Assembly: GCF_014641615.1 (NCBI RefSeq)
Contig: NZ_BMIB01000002.1
Span: 496,001-560,000 of the forward strand
Reading direction: 5' to 3'
Origin: Filimonas zeae
GTDB taxonomy: Bacteria > Bacteroidota > Bacteroidia > Chitinophagales > Chitinophagaceae
Length of the DNA stretch: 64,000 nt
The notes under the pieces were generated by a model, which was given only the letters and a program-made list of their open reading frames with translations, was not told the DNA's origin and did not search any database. Below are positions 51,172 through 58,557 of this stretch, piece by piece. Position 1 is the first letter of the stretch, and every line of letters begins with the position of its first letter. A program made the translations under genes and the position numbers.

Positions 51172-51471
51172 ATAAGCACCCTATGGCTTCACTAAAAGCG
51201 TTTAGCTTTTCTTTGATCGTATTTTAACGGGCTATCAGCTTTATTTAAGTGGGTAAACACCGGCTTTATAAGCCATTACATTTCAGTATCGTTACACATT
51301 ACTTATCACAAAAGTTACTTATGCAACAAAGCCCTGCGAGGGGCTTTGTGCGTTTGCCCCTGTATGTAACAAATCACAAACGTTGTACCTATGCATTGTA
51401 ATTAAATCTGAACAAAATAAACAGCGGGGTTACACAATAAAAATCACCTCCGGTTCAACAAATAAAATAAT
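51172..51471. other. 300-bp intergenic region with a perfect hairpin
   Basis: This gene-free stretch holds a perfect 9-bp hairpin at 51326-51349 (ACAAAGCCC/GGGCTTTGT, 6-nt loop) without a T run. It also holds a weak promoter-like pair, TTG at 51383-51385 and TAAATCTG at 51403-51410, before the ankyrin gene. I see nothing else in it. Confidence 0.5.
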
Positions 51472-51939
51472 ATGAAAACTACATTATTAGCCACTCTGTT
51501 CACTATCGCAGTAAGCGTTTCCGGTTTTAGTCAAAAAACTTTAGGTGTATTTGATGCTGTAAAACTGAACGACTCTACTACACTGGCCACCTGTTTACAT
51601 TATGGTTTAAAAGCCAACACCACCAGCTTCTATGGCAATACGCTGCTTATGGAAGCAGCCAGAAACCACAGCTATGCAGCAGCAACATTATTGTTAGCAC
51701 ACGGGGCCAAAGTAGATGCCAGAAACGAACTGGGTAACACTGCCCTTATGGAAGCCACTTTAAGAGGCGATGAAAGAATGGCGGAAATGCTGTTACAGGC
51801 TGGTGCCAACATGAGCATTGTAAACAGGGCAGGTGAAACTGCTGTTACTATTGCAGAGGGCTTTGAAAAAACCGCGGTGGCAAGTCTGTTCAACAATCAG
51901 GATCAGCATACAAAAGACCGCTACGCTAAACTGCGTTAA
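51472..51939 (+). CDS. secreted ankyrin-repeat protein
   Basis: This 155-residue protein has a signal peptide (cut near VSGFSQ, residue 21). Three ankyrin repeats follow: STTLATCLHYGLKAN, YGNTLLMEAARNHSYAAATLLLAHGAKVDA and LGNTALMEATLRGDERMAEMLLQAGANMSI, and the last partial repeat is AGETAVTIAEGF. It ends with DRYAKLR. Ankyrin repeats bind proteins; the partner is unknown. A shortened paralogue lies 2.8 kb downstream. Confidence 0.88.
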   Translation: MKTTLLATLFTIAVSVSGFSQKTLGVFDAVKLNDSTTLATCLHYGLKANTTSFYGNTLLMEAARNHSYAAATLLLAHGAKVDARNELGNTALMEATLRGDERMAEMLLQAGANMSIVNRAGETAVTIAEGFEKTAVASLFNNQDQHTKDRYAKLR

Positions 51940-52048
51940 CTGCCGGGCAACAAAGCCCCGCTTTATATATCGTTGGTAACACAACCTTCCCAAAGGGTCT
52001 GTTGATCCCAAACACAAATTGCCTGCCCGCAGGCAGGCATTTGTTTTC

Positions 52049-52546
52049 TTATATCAGGCTTTTCTTCTTTTTACGGGATAGCCATAACACCAGCGCAGTT
52101 GTAACAGCCGCTGCCACCAGTATTTTTTTCACAGCTCCGCTTCTGTTATACTTCCATTCGGCTTTCCAGCCTTTTTCGGCCAGTATATTGGGTATGTGCC
52201 CTCTCTTAAAATCGTCTATAATGCCTTCTACTACATTTATACGGTCAGCCAGCAACAAGGGTATCCAGTGCCCAAAACTGCCCTCACTGTATTTGAAGGA
52301 GTAACGCCGTACAATACCGCTTAAACCCGATGGCGGTACGGAAGTACCAAATACGGCGCTTACACCCGGGCGCTCGTTAGAATGCAGTACTTCCACTGTT
52401 TCCGGCTGCAGTTGCGGCCTTTCATAATTTAACCTCCGGTGGTCATCCCCGGTGTATTTTTTCATGGGATAAGTTGGTTCATTTTCCGGATCGGCATCTA
52501 CGCCCCATCCGTTAATATGTGCATATTCTTCAGACATGTTTTCCAT
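52049..52546 (-). CDS. uncharacterised protein with C-terminal membrane segment
   Basis: This 165-residue protein has a polar N-terminal half rich in Pro, Glu and Asp (GWGVDADPENEPTYPMKKYTGDDH), a middle RPGVSAVFGTSVPPSGLSGIVRRYSFKYSEGSFGHWIPLLLADRINVVEGIIDDF, and a C-terminal membrane helix (VKKILVAAAVTTALVLWL) followed by a basic tail. It is 11 bp after the alcohol dehydrogenase gene, so the two share an operon. From memory this pairing recurs in Bacteroidota. The function is unknown. The start could be three codons later. Confidence 0.75.
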   Translation of the reverse strand: MENMSEEYAHINGWGVDADPENEPTYPMKKYTGDDHRRLNYERPQLQPETVEVLHSNERPGVSAVFGTSVPPSGLSGIVRRYSFKYSEGSFGHWIPLLLADRINVVEGIIDDFKRGHIPNILAEKGWKAEWKYNRSGAVKKILVAAAVTTALVLWLSRKKKKSLI

Positions 52547-52557
52547 ATGATTATTTT

Positions 52558-53712
52558 TTATCGTGCAGAAGGAGGAACCAGAATGGTTTTAATGCAATTA
52601 TCCAGTTTGGAAGAAAAAATGTGATAGGCATCTGACACTTCTTCCAGCGGCACTTTATGCGAAACAAGTTCTCTGGGGTTAATGCGGCCAGCCTGTACAT
52701 GTTCAATTAATCTGGGCAGCAACCGTTTAACAGATGCCTGGTTGGCGCGTATGGTAATGCCTTTGTTTACTACGTTACCAATAGGTATCAGGTTACCAGT
52801 GGGGCCGTACACACCTACTATAGAAACAATCCCTCCCTTTTTAACGGAGTTAATAGCCCAGTGCAGCGCGGTGGCCGATCCTGCCTGTAACATCAGTTTA
52901 CGACCGGTAATGGTTTGCATGGCACTGCCGGCTGCTTCGCAGCCCACTGCATCAATACAAACATCGGCACCAAAATAACCTGTCGTTTTTTTAATAAACA
53001 ATACCGGATCTTCCAGCGAGCGGAAGTTGTATGCTTCACAAGGCGCATAATGCCGCGCAAACTCCAGCCGGTACTCTATATGATCTATCACAATTACCCG
53101 GCCTGCACCAAACAACCACGCACACCGCGCAGCCATAATACCAATAGGTCCTGCACCAAATACCACCACGGTATCGCCTTTTTTAATACCGGCCATTTCA
53201 GCAGCCTGGTAACCGGTGGGTACAACGTCTGTTAACAGCACCGCATCGTCCGCGTCCATATCAGCCGGTATTACCACAGGCCCTATATCTGCATAAGGTA
53301 CCCGTACATATTCCGCCTGCCCGCCGTCATACCCACCTGCAGTGTGCGAGTAGCCGAAAATACCACCTACAGCAGTGGCTTCGGGGTTAGATTCGTGGCA
53401 GTTGCCAAAAAGCTCCTGTTTGCAAAAGGGGCATCCGCCACAGGCTATATTAAAAGGTACCAGTACATGATCGCCCTTTTTCAGGTTGTGCACATCGGGC
53501 CCCACCTCTTCTACAATACCGGTAAACTCATGCCCAAAGGTGGTACCTACTCTGGTATCAGGCACCAGGCCATGATACAGATGAAGATCAGAGCCACAGA
53601 TACACGATCGGGTAACCCGTATAATAGCATCTCTGGGGTGCAATATTTCCGGGTAAGGCATATTATAATCTGCACGTATGCGGTAAGGACCGCGGTAATT
53701 CATTGCCAGCAT
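52558..53712 (-). CDS. zinc-dependent alcohol/formaldehyde dehydrogenase family (MDR)
   Basis: This 384-residue medium-chain dehydrogenase has a catalytic zinc site (CICGSDLHLYHG, FGHEFTGIVEEVG) and the four structural-zinc cysteines in ACGGCPFCKQELFGNC. Its NAD-binding Rossmann motif is VVVFGAGPIGIMAARCA. The long N-terminal part and insert resemble glutathione-independent formaldehyde dehydrogenase relatives. It oxidises an alcohol or aldehyde with NAD; the exact substrate cannot be told. It is cytoplasmic. Confidence 0.92.
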   Translation of the reverse strand: MLAMNYRGPYRIRADYNMPYPEILHPRDAIIRVTRSCICGSDLHLYHGLVPDTRVGTTFGHEFTGIVEEVGPDVHNLKKGDHVLVPFNIACGGCPFCKQELFGNCHESNPEATAVGGIFGYSHTAGGYDGGQAEYVRVPYADIGPVVIPADMDADDAVLLTDVVPTGYQAAEMAGIKKGDTVVVFGAGPIGIMAARCAWLFGAGRVIVIDHIEYRLEFARHYAPCEAYNFRSLEDPVLFIKKTTGYFGADVCIDAVGCEAAGSAMQTITGRKLMLQAGSATALHWAINSVKKGGIVSIVGVYGPTGNLIPIGNVVNKGITIRANQASVKRLLPRLIEHVQAGRINPRELVSHKVPLEEVSDAYHIFSSKLDNCIKTILVPPSAR

Positions 53713-53873
53713 ATTGATTTATTTGATGTTTCTCCTTCGGGCGATACAAATACTATTCCCTGCCCGGGGCTGACCGCTATACACCCATGAACTACCGAAA
53801 ACGGGGTCATTTACTGTGGCAGGCAGTTCCCAACCAGCAACTTTTACCCATTATTGCCGTTAGTATTCATTCT

Positions 53874-54263
53874 ATGAATAACACACTATCCGGAAAAAAG
53901 AAACGGTTGCTACTGGTGGATGATGATATGGACACCAAAACCTTTGTATTACTGGCACTGTGCCGTACGCAAACCTACTTTGAATGCATACAGGTTACAC
54001 GGGTAGCAGATGCATTGAAAGCCTGCAACTTACACAATCCCGATCTTATTTTGCTGGACTATCACATGCCGGGGCTTAATGGCATTGATTTTTTAAAGTC
54101 GTTCCGGAAAACTTATCCTGAAAGTAATGCCCCTATTATATTTTATTCTTCTCTCCTTACCAATGATGTTAAAAGAGAGGCGCTGATGTTGGGGGTGAAT
54201 GCCGTGATTGCCCGGCCCGGTTCGGTTGCAACCCTTACCAGAATGATTGAGGAGTTTGGATAA
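53874..54263 (+). CDS. single-domain response regulator
   Basis: From ATG 53874 (MNNTLSGKKKRLLLVDDD) the protein is 129 residues, a lone receiver domain. It has the acidic pocket Asp16-Asp18, phospho-acceptor Asp62 (LILLDYHMPGLNG) and switch Ser (FYSSL). The usually invariant Lys before Pro is Arg114 here (VIARPGS). It has no output domain, so it should act by protein contact like CheY. No kinase gene is adjacent. A longer form from an ATG at 53787 adds 29 non-conserved residues. Confidence 0.85.
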   Translation: MNNTLSGKKKRLLLVDDDMDTKTFVLLALCRTQTYFECIQVTRVADALKACNLHNPDLILLDYHMPGLNGIDFLKSFRKTYPESNAPIIFYSSLLTNDVKREALMLGVNAVIARPGSVATLTRMIEEFG

Positions 54264-54266
54264 TTA

Positions 54267-54686
54267 TTATCTGCCTGGCATTGATATGTTCACCTTGCGT
54301 AAAAACAATCGCTCTTCCTTACTAGTGTATTTCTGAATCAGATAACTACCTGAAACATCCCTTATGAGATAACTGGTAAACCCCGGAGGCACCTTATTGT
54401 GCTTATAGCACAGGTAAATGGTATCCTTGTGAGAAGCGCTGTACACCTTACCAGTATAGTACATCCTGTGCCTATTCCCTACACCCGTTGGAATAACATA
54501 CGTAAATGCACCGGTTTTAAACATCACAAGCTGACAGGTATTTACAGTATCCTCATTCCAGGCAATTTCTGCCATATCCCCATAAGAAACGCTTTTGCGG
54601 GATGCACAACCTGCGGCCAGCAATACCGTTACCAAAAGTGCCAGCAAGGCAATAACGCTGTTCAATCTGAAAATATTAGCATTCAT
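54267..54686 (-). CDS. small lipoprotein of unknown function
   Basis: This 139-residue protein has a lipobox LLAAGC (Cys27) after a hydrophobic helix. The mature part (WNEDTVNTCQLVMFKTGAFTYVIP ... YLIQKYTSKEERLFLRKV) is beta-rich and not a family I recognise. It ends 3 bp from the convergent response regulator gene and starts 50 bp from the divergent truncated ankyrin gene. Confidence 0.65.
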   Translation of the reverse strand: MNANIFRLNSVIALLALLVTVLLAAGCASRKSVSYGDMAEIAWNEDTVNTCQLVMFKTGAFTYVIPTGVGNRHRMYYTGKVYSASHKDTIYLCYKHNKVPPGFTSYLIRDVSGSYLIQKYTSKEERLFLRKVNISMPGR

Positions 54687-54736
54687 TAATTATACTGATA
54701 CAAGTAGCCTAACCAATTTCTTGTTTTTTTTCAATA

Positions 54737-55039
54737 ATGAACAAAAAAAAGCAAAAAAGCAAAAGCGGAAGCTATGCAGCTGCAAAGTTACTGTTGGCAA
54801 ACGGAGCTAAGATAGATGCCAAAAACGCACTGGATAACACAGCTCTGATGGAAGCTACTTCAAGAGGAGATGTAAGAATGGCTTCGCTGTTAATGCAGGC
54901 AGGCGCAAACACGGCCCTCATTAACAAAGCAGGCGAAACCGCTTTAACCATTGCAAACGGATTTGAGAAAACAGCTATTGCGGTGCTCTTTACAGAAAAG
55001 GCTCAAAGCATTAAGTACCGTTATGCTAAACTGCGTTAA
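54737..55039 (+). pseudogene. truncated ankyrin-repeat paralogue lacking its signal peptide
   Basis: The 100-residue frame matches the C-terminal two-thirds of the ankyrin gene at 51472-51939. SYAAAKLLLANGAKIDA, NTALMEATSRGDVRMASLL, AGETALTIANGFEKTAI and the final YAKLR align without gaps over most of the length. The signal peptide and first repeat are missing. The frame instead starts with a lysine-rich MNKKKQKSKSG in a poly-A/poly-T context. It is probably a 5'-deleted duplicate, though a short cytoplasmic product is possible. It abuts the tRNA array. Confidence 0.65.
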
Positions 55040-55048
55040 CAACTATTG

Positions 55049-55135
55049 CGGAGAGCAATGGAATCGAACCATCGCCGCTTTTACACGGAACATCTTAGCA
55101 GGATGCCGCAACAAACCAACATTTGCCTACTCTCC
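55049..55135 (-). tRNA. tRNA-Ser (GCT), copy 1
   Basis: The minus strand folds into a class II tRNA of 87 nt: acceptor GGAGAGT/GCTCTCC, D stem GCAA/TTGC, anticodon loop CTGCTAA, long variable arm, T loop TTCGATT and discriminator G. CCA is not encoded. Confidence 0.85.
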
Positions 55136-55140
55136 TTTTG

Positions 55141-55224
55141 TGGGGGTTACAGGACCCGAACCTGCTGAGCCTTACGGCACCTGATTTACAGTCAGGCCTG
55201 CTTCCTCTTACAGAATATACCCCC
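55141..55224 (-). tRNA. tRNA-Tyr (GTA), copy 1
   Basis: 84 nt on the minus strand, with anticodon stem CCTGA/TCAGG, loop CTGTAAA, a class II variable arm and discriminator A. The last acceptor pair is A-A. The T loop is TTCGGGT, so the normally invariant A58 is G. Confidence 0.8.
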
Positions 55225-55235
55225 TAAAAAACTGG

Positions 55236-55306
55236 TTGCCCCTACAGGAATCGAACCTGTATATCCAGAACCAAAATCTGACGTATTACCGTTATACGAA
55301 AGGGCA
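55236..55306 (-). tRNA. tRNA-Gln (TTG), copy 1
   Basis: 71 nt on the minus strand; acceptor TGCCCTT/AGGGGCA, anticodon loop TTTTGGT, T loop TTCGATT, discriminator A. Confidence 0.85.
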
Positions 55307-55311
55307 TTGAG

Positions 55312-55384
55312 TGTGTCAGTTGGGTAACGATCCCACATCTCCGGTTTTTCAGACCGGCGCATACACCATGTTTGCTACAGACAC
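55312..55384 (-). tRNA. tRNA-Phe (GAA), copy 1, atypical
   Basis: 73 nt on the minus strand; acceptor GTGTCTG/CTGACAC with one T-T mismatch, anticodon stem CCGGT/ACCGG with loop CTGAAAA, discriminator A. The T stem has a G-A mismatch, and the T loop ATCGTTA lacks the usual T54 and A58. Confidence 0.7.
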
Positions 55385-55407
55385 ATATCAAATTCAATAA
55401 ACAATAG

Positions 55408-55494
55408 CGGAGAGCAATGGAATCGAACCATCGCCGCTTTTACACGGAACATCTTAGCAGGATGCCGCAACAAACCAACATTTGCCTACTCTCC
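55408..55494 (-). tRNA. tRNA-Ser (GCT), copy 2
   Basis: Identical in sequence to copy 1, 359 bp further on. Confidence 0.85.
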
Positions 55495-55499
55495 TTTTG

Positions 55500-55583
55500 T
55501 GGGGGTTACAGGACTCGAACCTGCTGAGCCTTGCGGCACCTGATTTACAGTCAGGCCTGCTTCCTCTTACAGAATATACCCCC
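55500..55583 (-). tRNA. tRNA-Tyr (GTA), copy 2
   Basis: Differs from copy 1 at two bases: the T loop is the regular TTCGAGT, and one base of the variable arm differs. Confidence 0.85.
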
Positions 55584-55593
55584 TAAAAACTGG

Positions 55594-55664
55594 TTGCCCC
55601 TACAGGAATCGAACCTGTATATCCAGAACCAAAATCTGACGTATTACCGTTATACGAAAGGGCA
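55594..55664 (-). tRNA. tRNA-Gln (TTG), copy 2
   Basis: Identical to copy 1. Confidence 0.85.
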
Positions 55665-55669
55665 TTGAG

Positions 55670-55742
55670 TGTGTCAGTTGGGTAACGATCCCACATCTCC
55701 GGTTTTTCAGACCGGCGCATACACCATGTTTGCTACAGACAC
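55670..55742 (-). tRNA. tRNA-Phe (GAA), copy 2, atypical
   Basis: Identical to copy 1, including the T-T and G-A mismatches and the ATCGTTA T loop. Confidence 0.7.
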
Positions 55743-55795
55743 ATATCATACATTCTATAAACTATATTTCCTTCCCTACGGACATAGAAATAGTG

Positions 55796-55867
55796 CACGG
55801 GCTGCAGGATCCGAACCCGCACCTTCGGTTTTGGAGACCAACATTCTACCATTGGAAATAAACCCGT
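55796..55867 (-). tRNA. tRNA-Trp (CCA), atypical
   Basis: 72 nt on the minus strand; acceptor ACGGGTT/AGCCCGT, anticodon stem TTGGT/ACCGA with loop CTCCAAA, discriminator G as in normal tRNA-Trp. The D stem has a T-T mismatch and the T loop TTCGGAT has G at position 58. It is the first gene of the array in the direction of transcription. Confidence 0.75.
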
Positions 55868-55869
55868 GT

Positions 55870-55908
55870 AAAAACAAAAAACCCGCCAGGTCAATAACCA
55901 GGCGGGTT
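55870..55908 (-). terminator. terminator-like hairpin immediately upstream of the tRNA array
   Basis: On the minus strand an AACCCGCC/GGCGGGTT stem, extended by GGT/ACC across an A-A mismatch, is followed by TTTTTTGTTTTT. The tRNA-Trp 5' end lies only 3 bp beyond this T-rich stretch. It may end the 56082-56951 gene or attenuate the tRNA array. Confidence 0.75.
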
Positions 55909-56081
55909 CTGCGAAACATTATCACTAACGTCATACAATAGCCCACCTGATACCACTTTGATACCAGCTAAAGGGACTAAAATATGTTTGTTGTTGTTTC
56001 ATGAAGGCAAAAGTATATTAATATTCCTATTTAAAAAACAAATTCATGTGTATTTATTTTTTAAAGTAACCCTGGCAGTTA

Positions 56082-56951
56082 CTACGGCGCCACCCTGGCC
56101 TTCTTCTTATAATGATGCGATAACAGAAAAAAAGGAACGGCCGAAACCGTAACCGCAGCGCCCGAAGCTATCATCCATTCGTAGGTACCAGTGCGTATAC
56201 GGGAGTTTTCAATAGCGGCAATAGCAGTAACCAGCCCTGCCAGTGTAATTGGCACCCCCACACCTACCGATACCCAGCCCAGGGTTTTAAAAGTCCGGTG
56301 CTTTTTCCAGTAAGTACTTTCGGTATCATACCACCAGGGAATATGCGGGGTAGCAATGGTTTTCGGTTTGCCGCTGTCTGCCATAGCGGGCGTTGACGGA
56401 TAAAGCGTATAAGCCAGCCGAAGGCCCCAGTGGCTGGCCGCAAATCCGCCTCTGTTCCACCGCTCGTAATTTCCGGAAAGTGTTACATGGGGAATAACAT
56501 AAGTACCAACGCCTATACCATAGGTAGTAGATCTGCTCTGGTACATGGTATGGTTATCAGAAAACCACGTAAACCCCAGCTGCGGTTCTGCAAAAAGGTT
56601 TTTATACCGGATATCAGCACCCAGCTTAACCGGTATAGCAGTAAAGCTGAAAGTGCCGCCCGAAACAGTCTGCACCGGTCCGGAGGAATGATATCGTATT
56701 GCGCCTGCCTGTAACGATACGCCATAAGCAGGCTTAATACGGTACAGGTACTTAGCCGAGCCGCCAATACCGTAATGAAACCTGGTGCCGGGTGCATCAA
56801 ATACACCCGCACCTTTTCTGAATGCTGCCACAGGAATCGCATATTCCGGTCCTATGGAAATTTCCCGGCGTTGAAAAGCAGGTGTGTATTGCGCATGTAG
56901 TACAGAAGTGCCTGCGCATAGCAGTATAAATAATACCCGTGCGTTTTTCAT
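56082..56951 (-). CDS. exported beta-rich protein with two C-terminal membrane helices, unknown function
   Basis: This 289-residue protein has a signal peptide (cut near VLHAQ). The beta-strand region at about 25-190 resembles a small outer-membrane barrel (GIGGSAKYLYRIKPAYGVSLQAG, GADIRYKNLFAEPQLGFTWF, HWGLRLAYTLYPS). A linker and two hydrophobic helices follow (VSVGVGVPITLAGLVTAIAAI and WMIASGAAVTVSAVPFFLL) with a basic tail. A barrel plus C-terminal helices is unusual and its membrane location is uncertain. I do not recognise the family. Confidence 0.65.
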   Translation of the reverse strand: MKNARVLFILLCAGTSVLHAQYTPAFQRREISIGPEYAIPVAAFRKGAGVFDAPGTRFHYGIGGSAKYLYRIKPAYGVSLQAGAIRYHSSGPVQTVSGGTFSFTAIPVKLGADIRYKNLFAEPQLGFTWFSDNHTMYQSRSTTYGIGVGTYVIPHVTLSGNYERWNRGGFAASHWGLRLAYTLYPSTPAMADSGKPKTIATPHIPWWYDTESTYWKKHRTFKTLGWVSVGVGVPITLAGLVTAIAAIENSRIRTGTYEWMIASGAAVTVSAVPFFLLSHHYKKKARVAP

Positions 56952-57058
56952 GTTATGGCCTTGTTATGTAAAAGCTGATTAAAGTTAACGGAACGGCCGC
57001 TTATGCGGCAATGGCAGCACGGCATAATTTTTTTGTACCGGAAACCATAACTCATGCC

Positions 57059-57529
57059 ATGACGAACATCTCATTTACCGTAAACGGGCAGCCCCGTACT
57101 GTAACAGTAGCGCCCTGGGTTTCGCTGCTGGATGCCCTGCGGGAACACTTACACCTTACCGGCACCAAAAAAGGGTGCGACCACGGGCAATGCGGTGCCT
57201 GTACGGTACTTTGCGAAGACAAACGCATTCTCAGTTGCCTTACGCTGGCTGTTATGAAAAACGGCCGCAGCATTACCACTATAGAAGGTATTGCAGATGG
57301 CGAAAAACTGCATCCGCTGCAACAGGCTTTTATAGATCATGATGCATTCCAATGCGGCTACTGCACACCCGGCCAGCTATGCAGTGCCATAGGTATGCTG
57401 CACGAAGGAAAGGCCCGCACCCGTGAAGAAGTAAAAGAGCTGATGAGTGGCAACCTGTGCCGCTGCGGCGCCAATGTGGGCATTATAGACGCTATTATGC
57501 AGGTAAAAGAAACCTACAGCCATGAATAA
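57059..57529 (+). CDS. molybdenum hydroxylase [2Fe-2S] subunit (YagT/PaoA-like), no Tat signal
   Basis: From ATG 57059 (MTNISFTVNGQPRTV) the protein is 156 residues. It holds two [2Fe-2S] clusters: the plant-type one uses Cys40, 45, 48 and 60 (KKGCDHGQCGACTV, LSC), the second Cys99, 102, 134 and 136 (CGYCTPGQ, NLCRCG). An ATG at 57011 would add 16 residues but no twin-arginine signal, so this enzyme should be cytoplasmic. It overlaps the FAD subunit gene by 8 nt. With the next two genes it forms a xanthine-dehydrogenase-family aldehyde or purine oxidoreductase. Confidence 0.93.
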   Translation: MTNISFTVNGQPRTVTVAPWVSLLDALREHLHLTGTKKGCDHGQCGACTVLCEDKRILSCLTLAVMKNGRSITTIEGIADGEKLHPLQQAFIDHDAFQCGYCTPGQLCSAIGMLHEGKARTREEVKELMSGNLCRCGANVGIIDAIMQVKETYSHE

Positions 57530-58541
57530 CTTTACCTATACAACTGCAGGTAGCATTACCGCAGCACTGCAGCATACCAAACGCCACCCTCAGGCCATGT
57601 ATATTGCAGGAGGCACCAACCTGCTGGATCTGTGGAAATACAACCTGTTGCATCCACAAACACTGGTTGATCTGAATGGTGTGCCCGGTTACCATACCAT
57701 TGAAGCAAAAGAAGGGGGTGGCCTGCAACTGGGTGCACTGGTAACCAACGCCGCCACGGCCTATCACCCGTTAATAGAACAACGCTATCCATTGCTGAGC
57801 AAAGCCATACTGGCCGGCGCTTCGGCGCAGATACGCAATATGGCTACCAACGGCGGCAACCTGCTGCAACGCACACGTTGTTATTACTATTACGATGGCG
57901 ATGTACCCTGCAACAAGCGGGAACCAGGCACCGGCTGCTCTGCAATAAAGGGCTACAACCGCATACACGCCATACTGGGTGCCAGCGAACATTGTATTGC
58001 TGTTTTTCCTTCAGATATGTGTGTGGCGCTGGCCGCACTGGAAGCAGTAGTACAGATAACCGGGCAGCAAGGCAAACGCAGCATTCCGTTTGCAGACTTT
58101 CACCGTTTACCGGGCAATGCACCCGAAAAAGACAACGCCCTGCAAGCGGGAGACATTATTACTTCCATTGACCTGCCTGCCAAAGAGTTTGCGCATCATT
58201 ATTCTTACCTGAAACTGAGAGACAGACATTCCTACGCTTTTGCGCTGGTATCTGTAGCTACAGCACTGGAGCTGGAAGGCAACGAAATAAAAGAGGCCCG
58301 TATTGCACTGGGCGGCGTAGCACATAAACCCTGGCGCATACCGGAAGCAGAACAACTACTGCAAGGCAAACCCGCTACTGCCGAAAGCTTTGCACAGGCA
58401 GCGGACAAATTACTGGAAGGTGCGCAGGGCTACCCGCATAATCAGTTTAAAATAGAACTGGCCAAAAAAGCTATTATACGCAACGGCTTAATGGCCCTGC
58501 ATCCTGAAACACAATTACCCGGCGCACAGCCTTCTGCATAA
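57522..58541 (+). CDS. molybdenum hydroxylase FAD-binding subunit (YagS/PaoB-like), first operon
   Basis: This 339-residue protein has the FAD-binding motif YIAGGTNLLDLWK and ASAQIRNMATNGGNLLQRTRC. As in PaoB it carries an extra cysteine set (RTRCYYYY ... VPCNKREPGTGCSAI) able to hold a [4Fe-4S] cluster. This cluster separates the YagS/PaoB type from ordinary xanthine dehydrogenase FAD subunits. It passes electrons from the [2Fe-2S] subunit to an acceptor. The Moco subunit follows after 16 bp. Confidence 0.93.
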   Translation: MNNFTYTTAGSITAALQHTKRHPQAMYIAGGTNLLDLWKYNLLHPQTLVDLNGVPGYHTIEAKEGGGLQLGALVTNAATAYHPLIEQRYPLLSKAILAGASAQIRNMATNGGNLLQRTRCYYYYDGDVPCNKREPGTGCSAIKGYNRIHAILGASEHCIAVFPSDMCVALAALEAVVQITGQQGKRSIPFADFHRLPGNAPEKDNALQAGDIITSIDLPAKEFAHHYSYLKLRDRHSYAFALVSVATALELEGNEIKEARIALGGVAHKPWRIPEAEQLLQGKPATAESFAQAADKLLEGAQGYPHNQFKIELAKKAIIRNGLMALHPETQLPGAQPSA

Positions 58542-58557
58542 TCAACAATATTCTGTT

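Larger units (their letters stand above)
55049..55742 (-). repeat. 359-bp tandem duplication of a four-tRNA unit
   Basis: The block Phe-Gln-Tyr-Ser occurs twice in direct tandem (55049-55384 and 55408-55742). The copies differ by two substitutions, both in tRNA-Tyr, and one A in an intergenic A run, so the duplication is recent or kept uniform by gene conversion. Confidence 0.92.

Noticed and set aside
55040..55870. CRISPR array
   Set aside because: The repeated blocks fold as tRNAs with proper anticodon arms; there are no short identical repeats with unique spacers and no cas genes.
57011..57058. Upstream ATG for the first [2Fe-2S] subunit as a hidden export signal
   Set aside because: The 16 added residues contain no twin arginine or hydrophobic stretch, and the hairpin GCCGC/GCGGC at 56996-57009 sits just before it.
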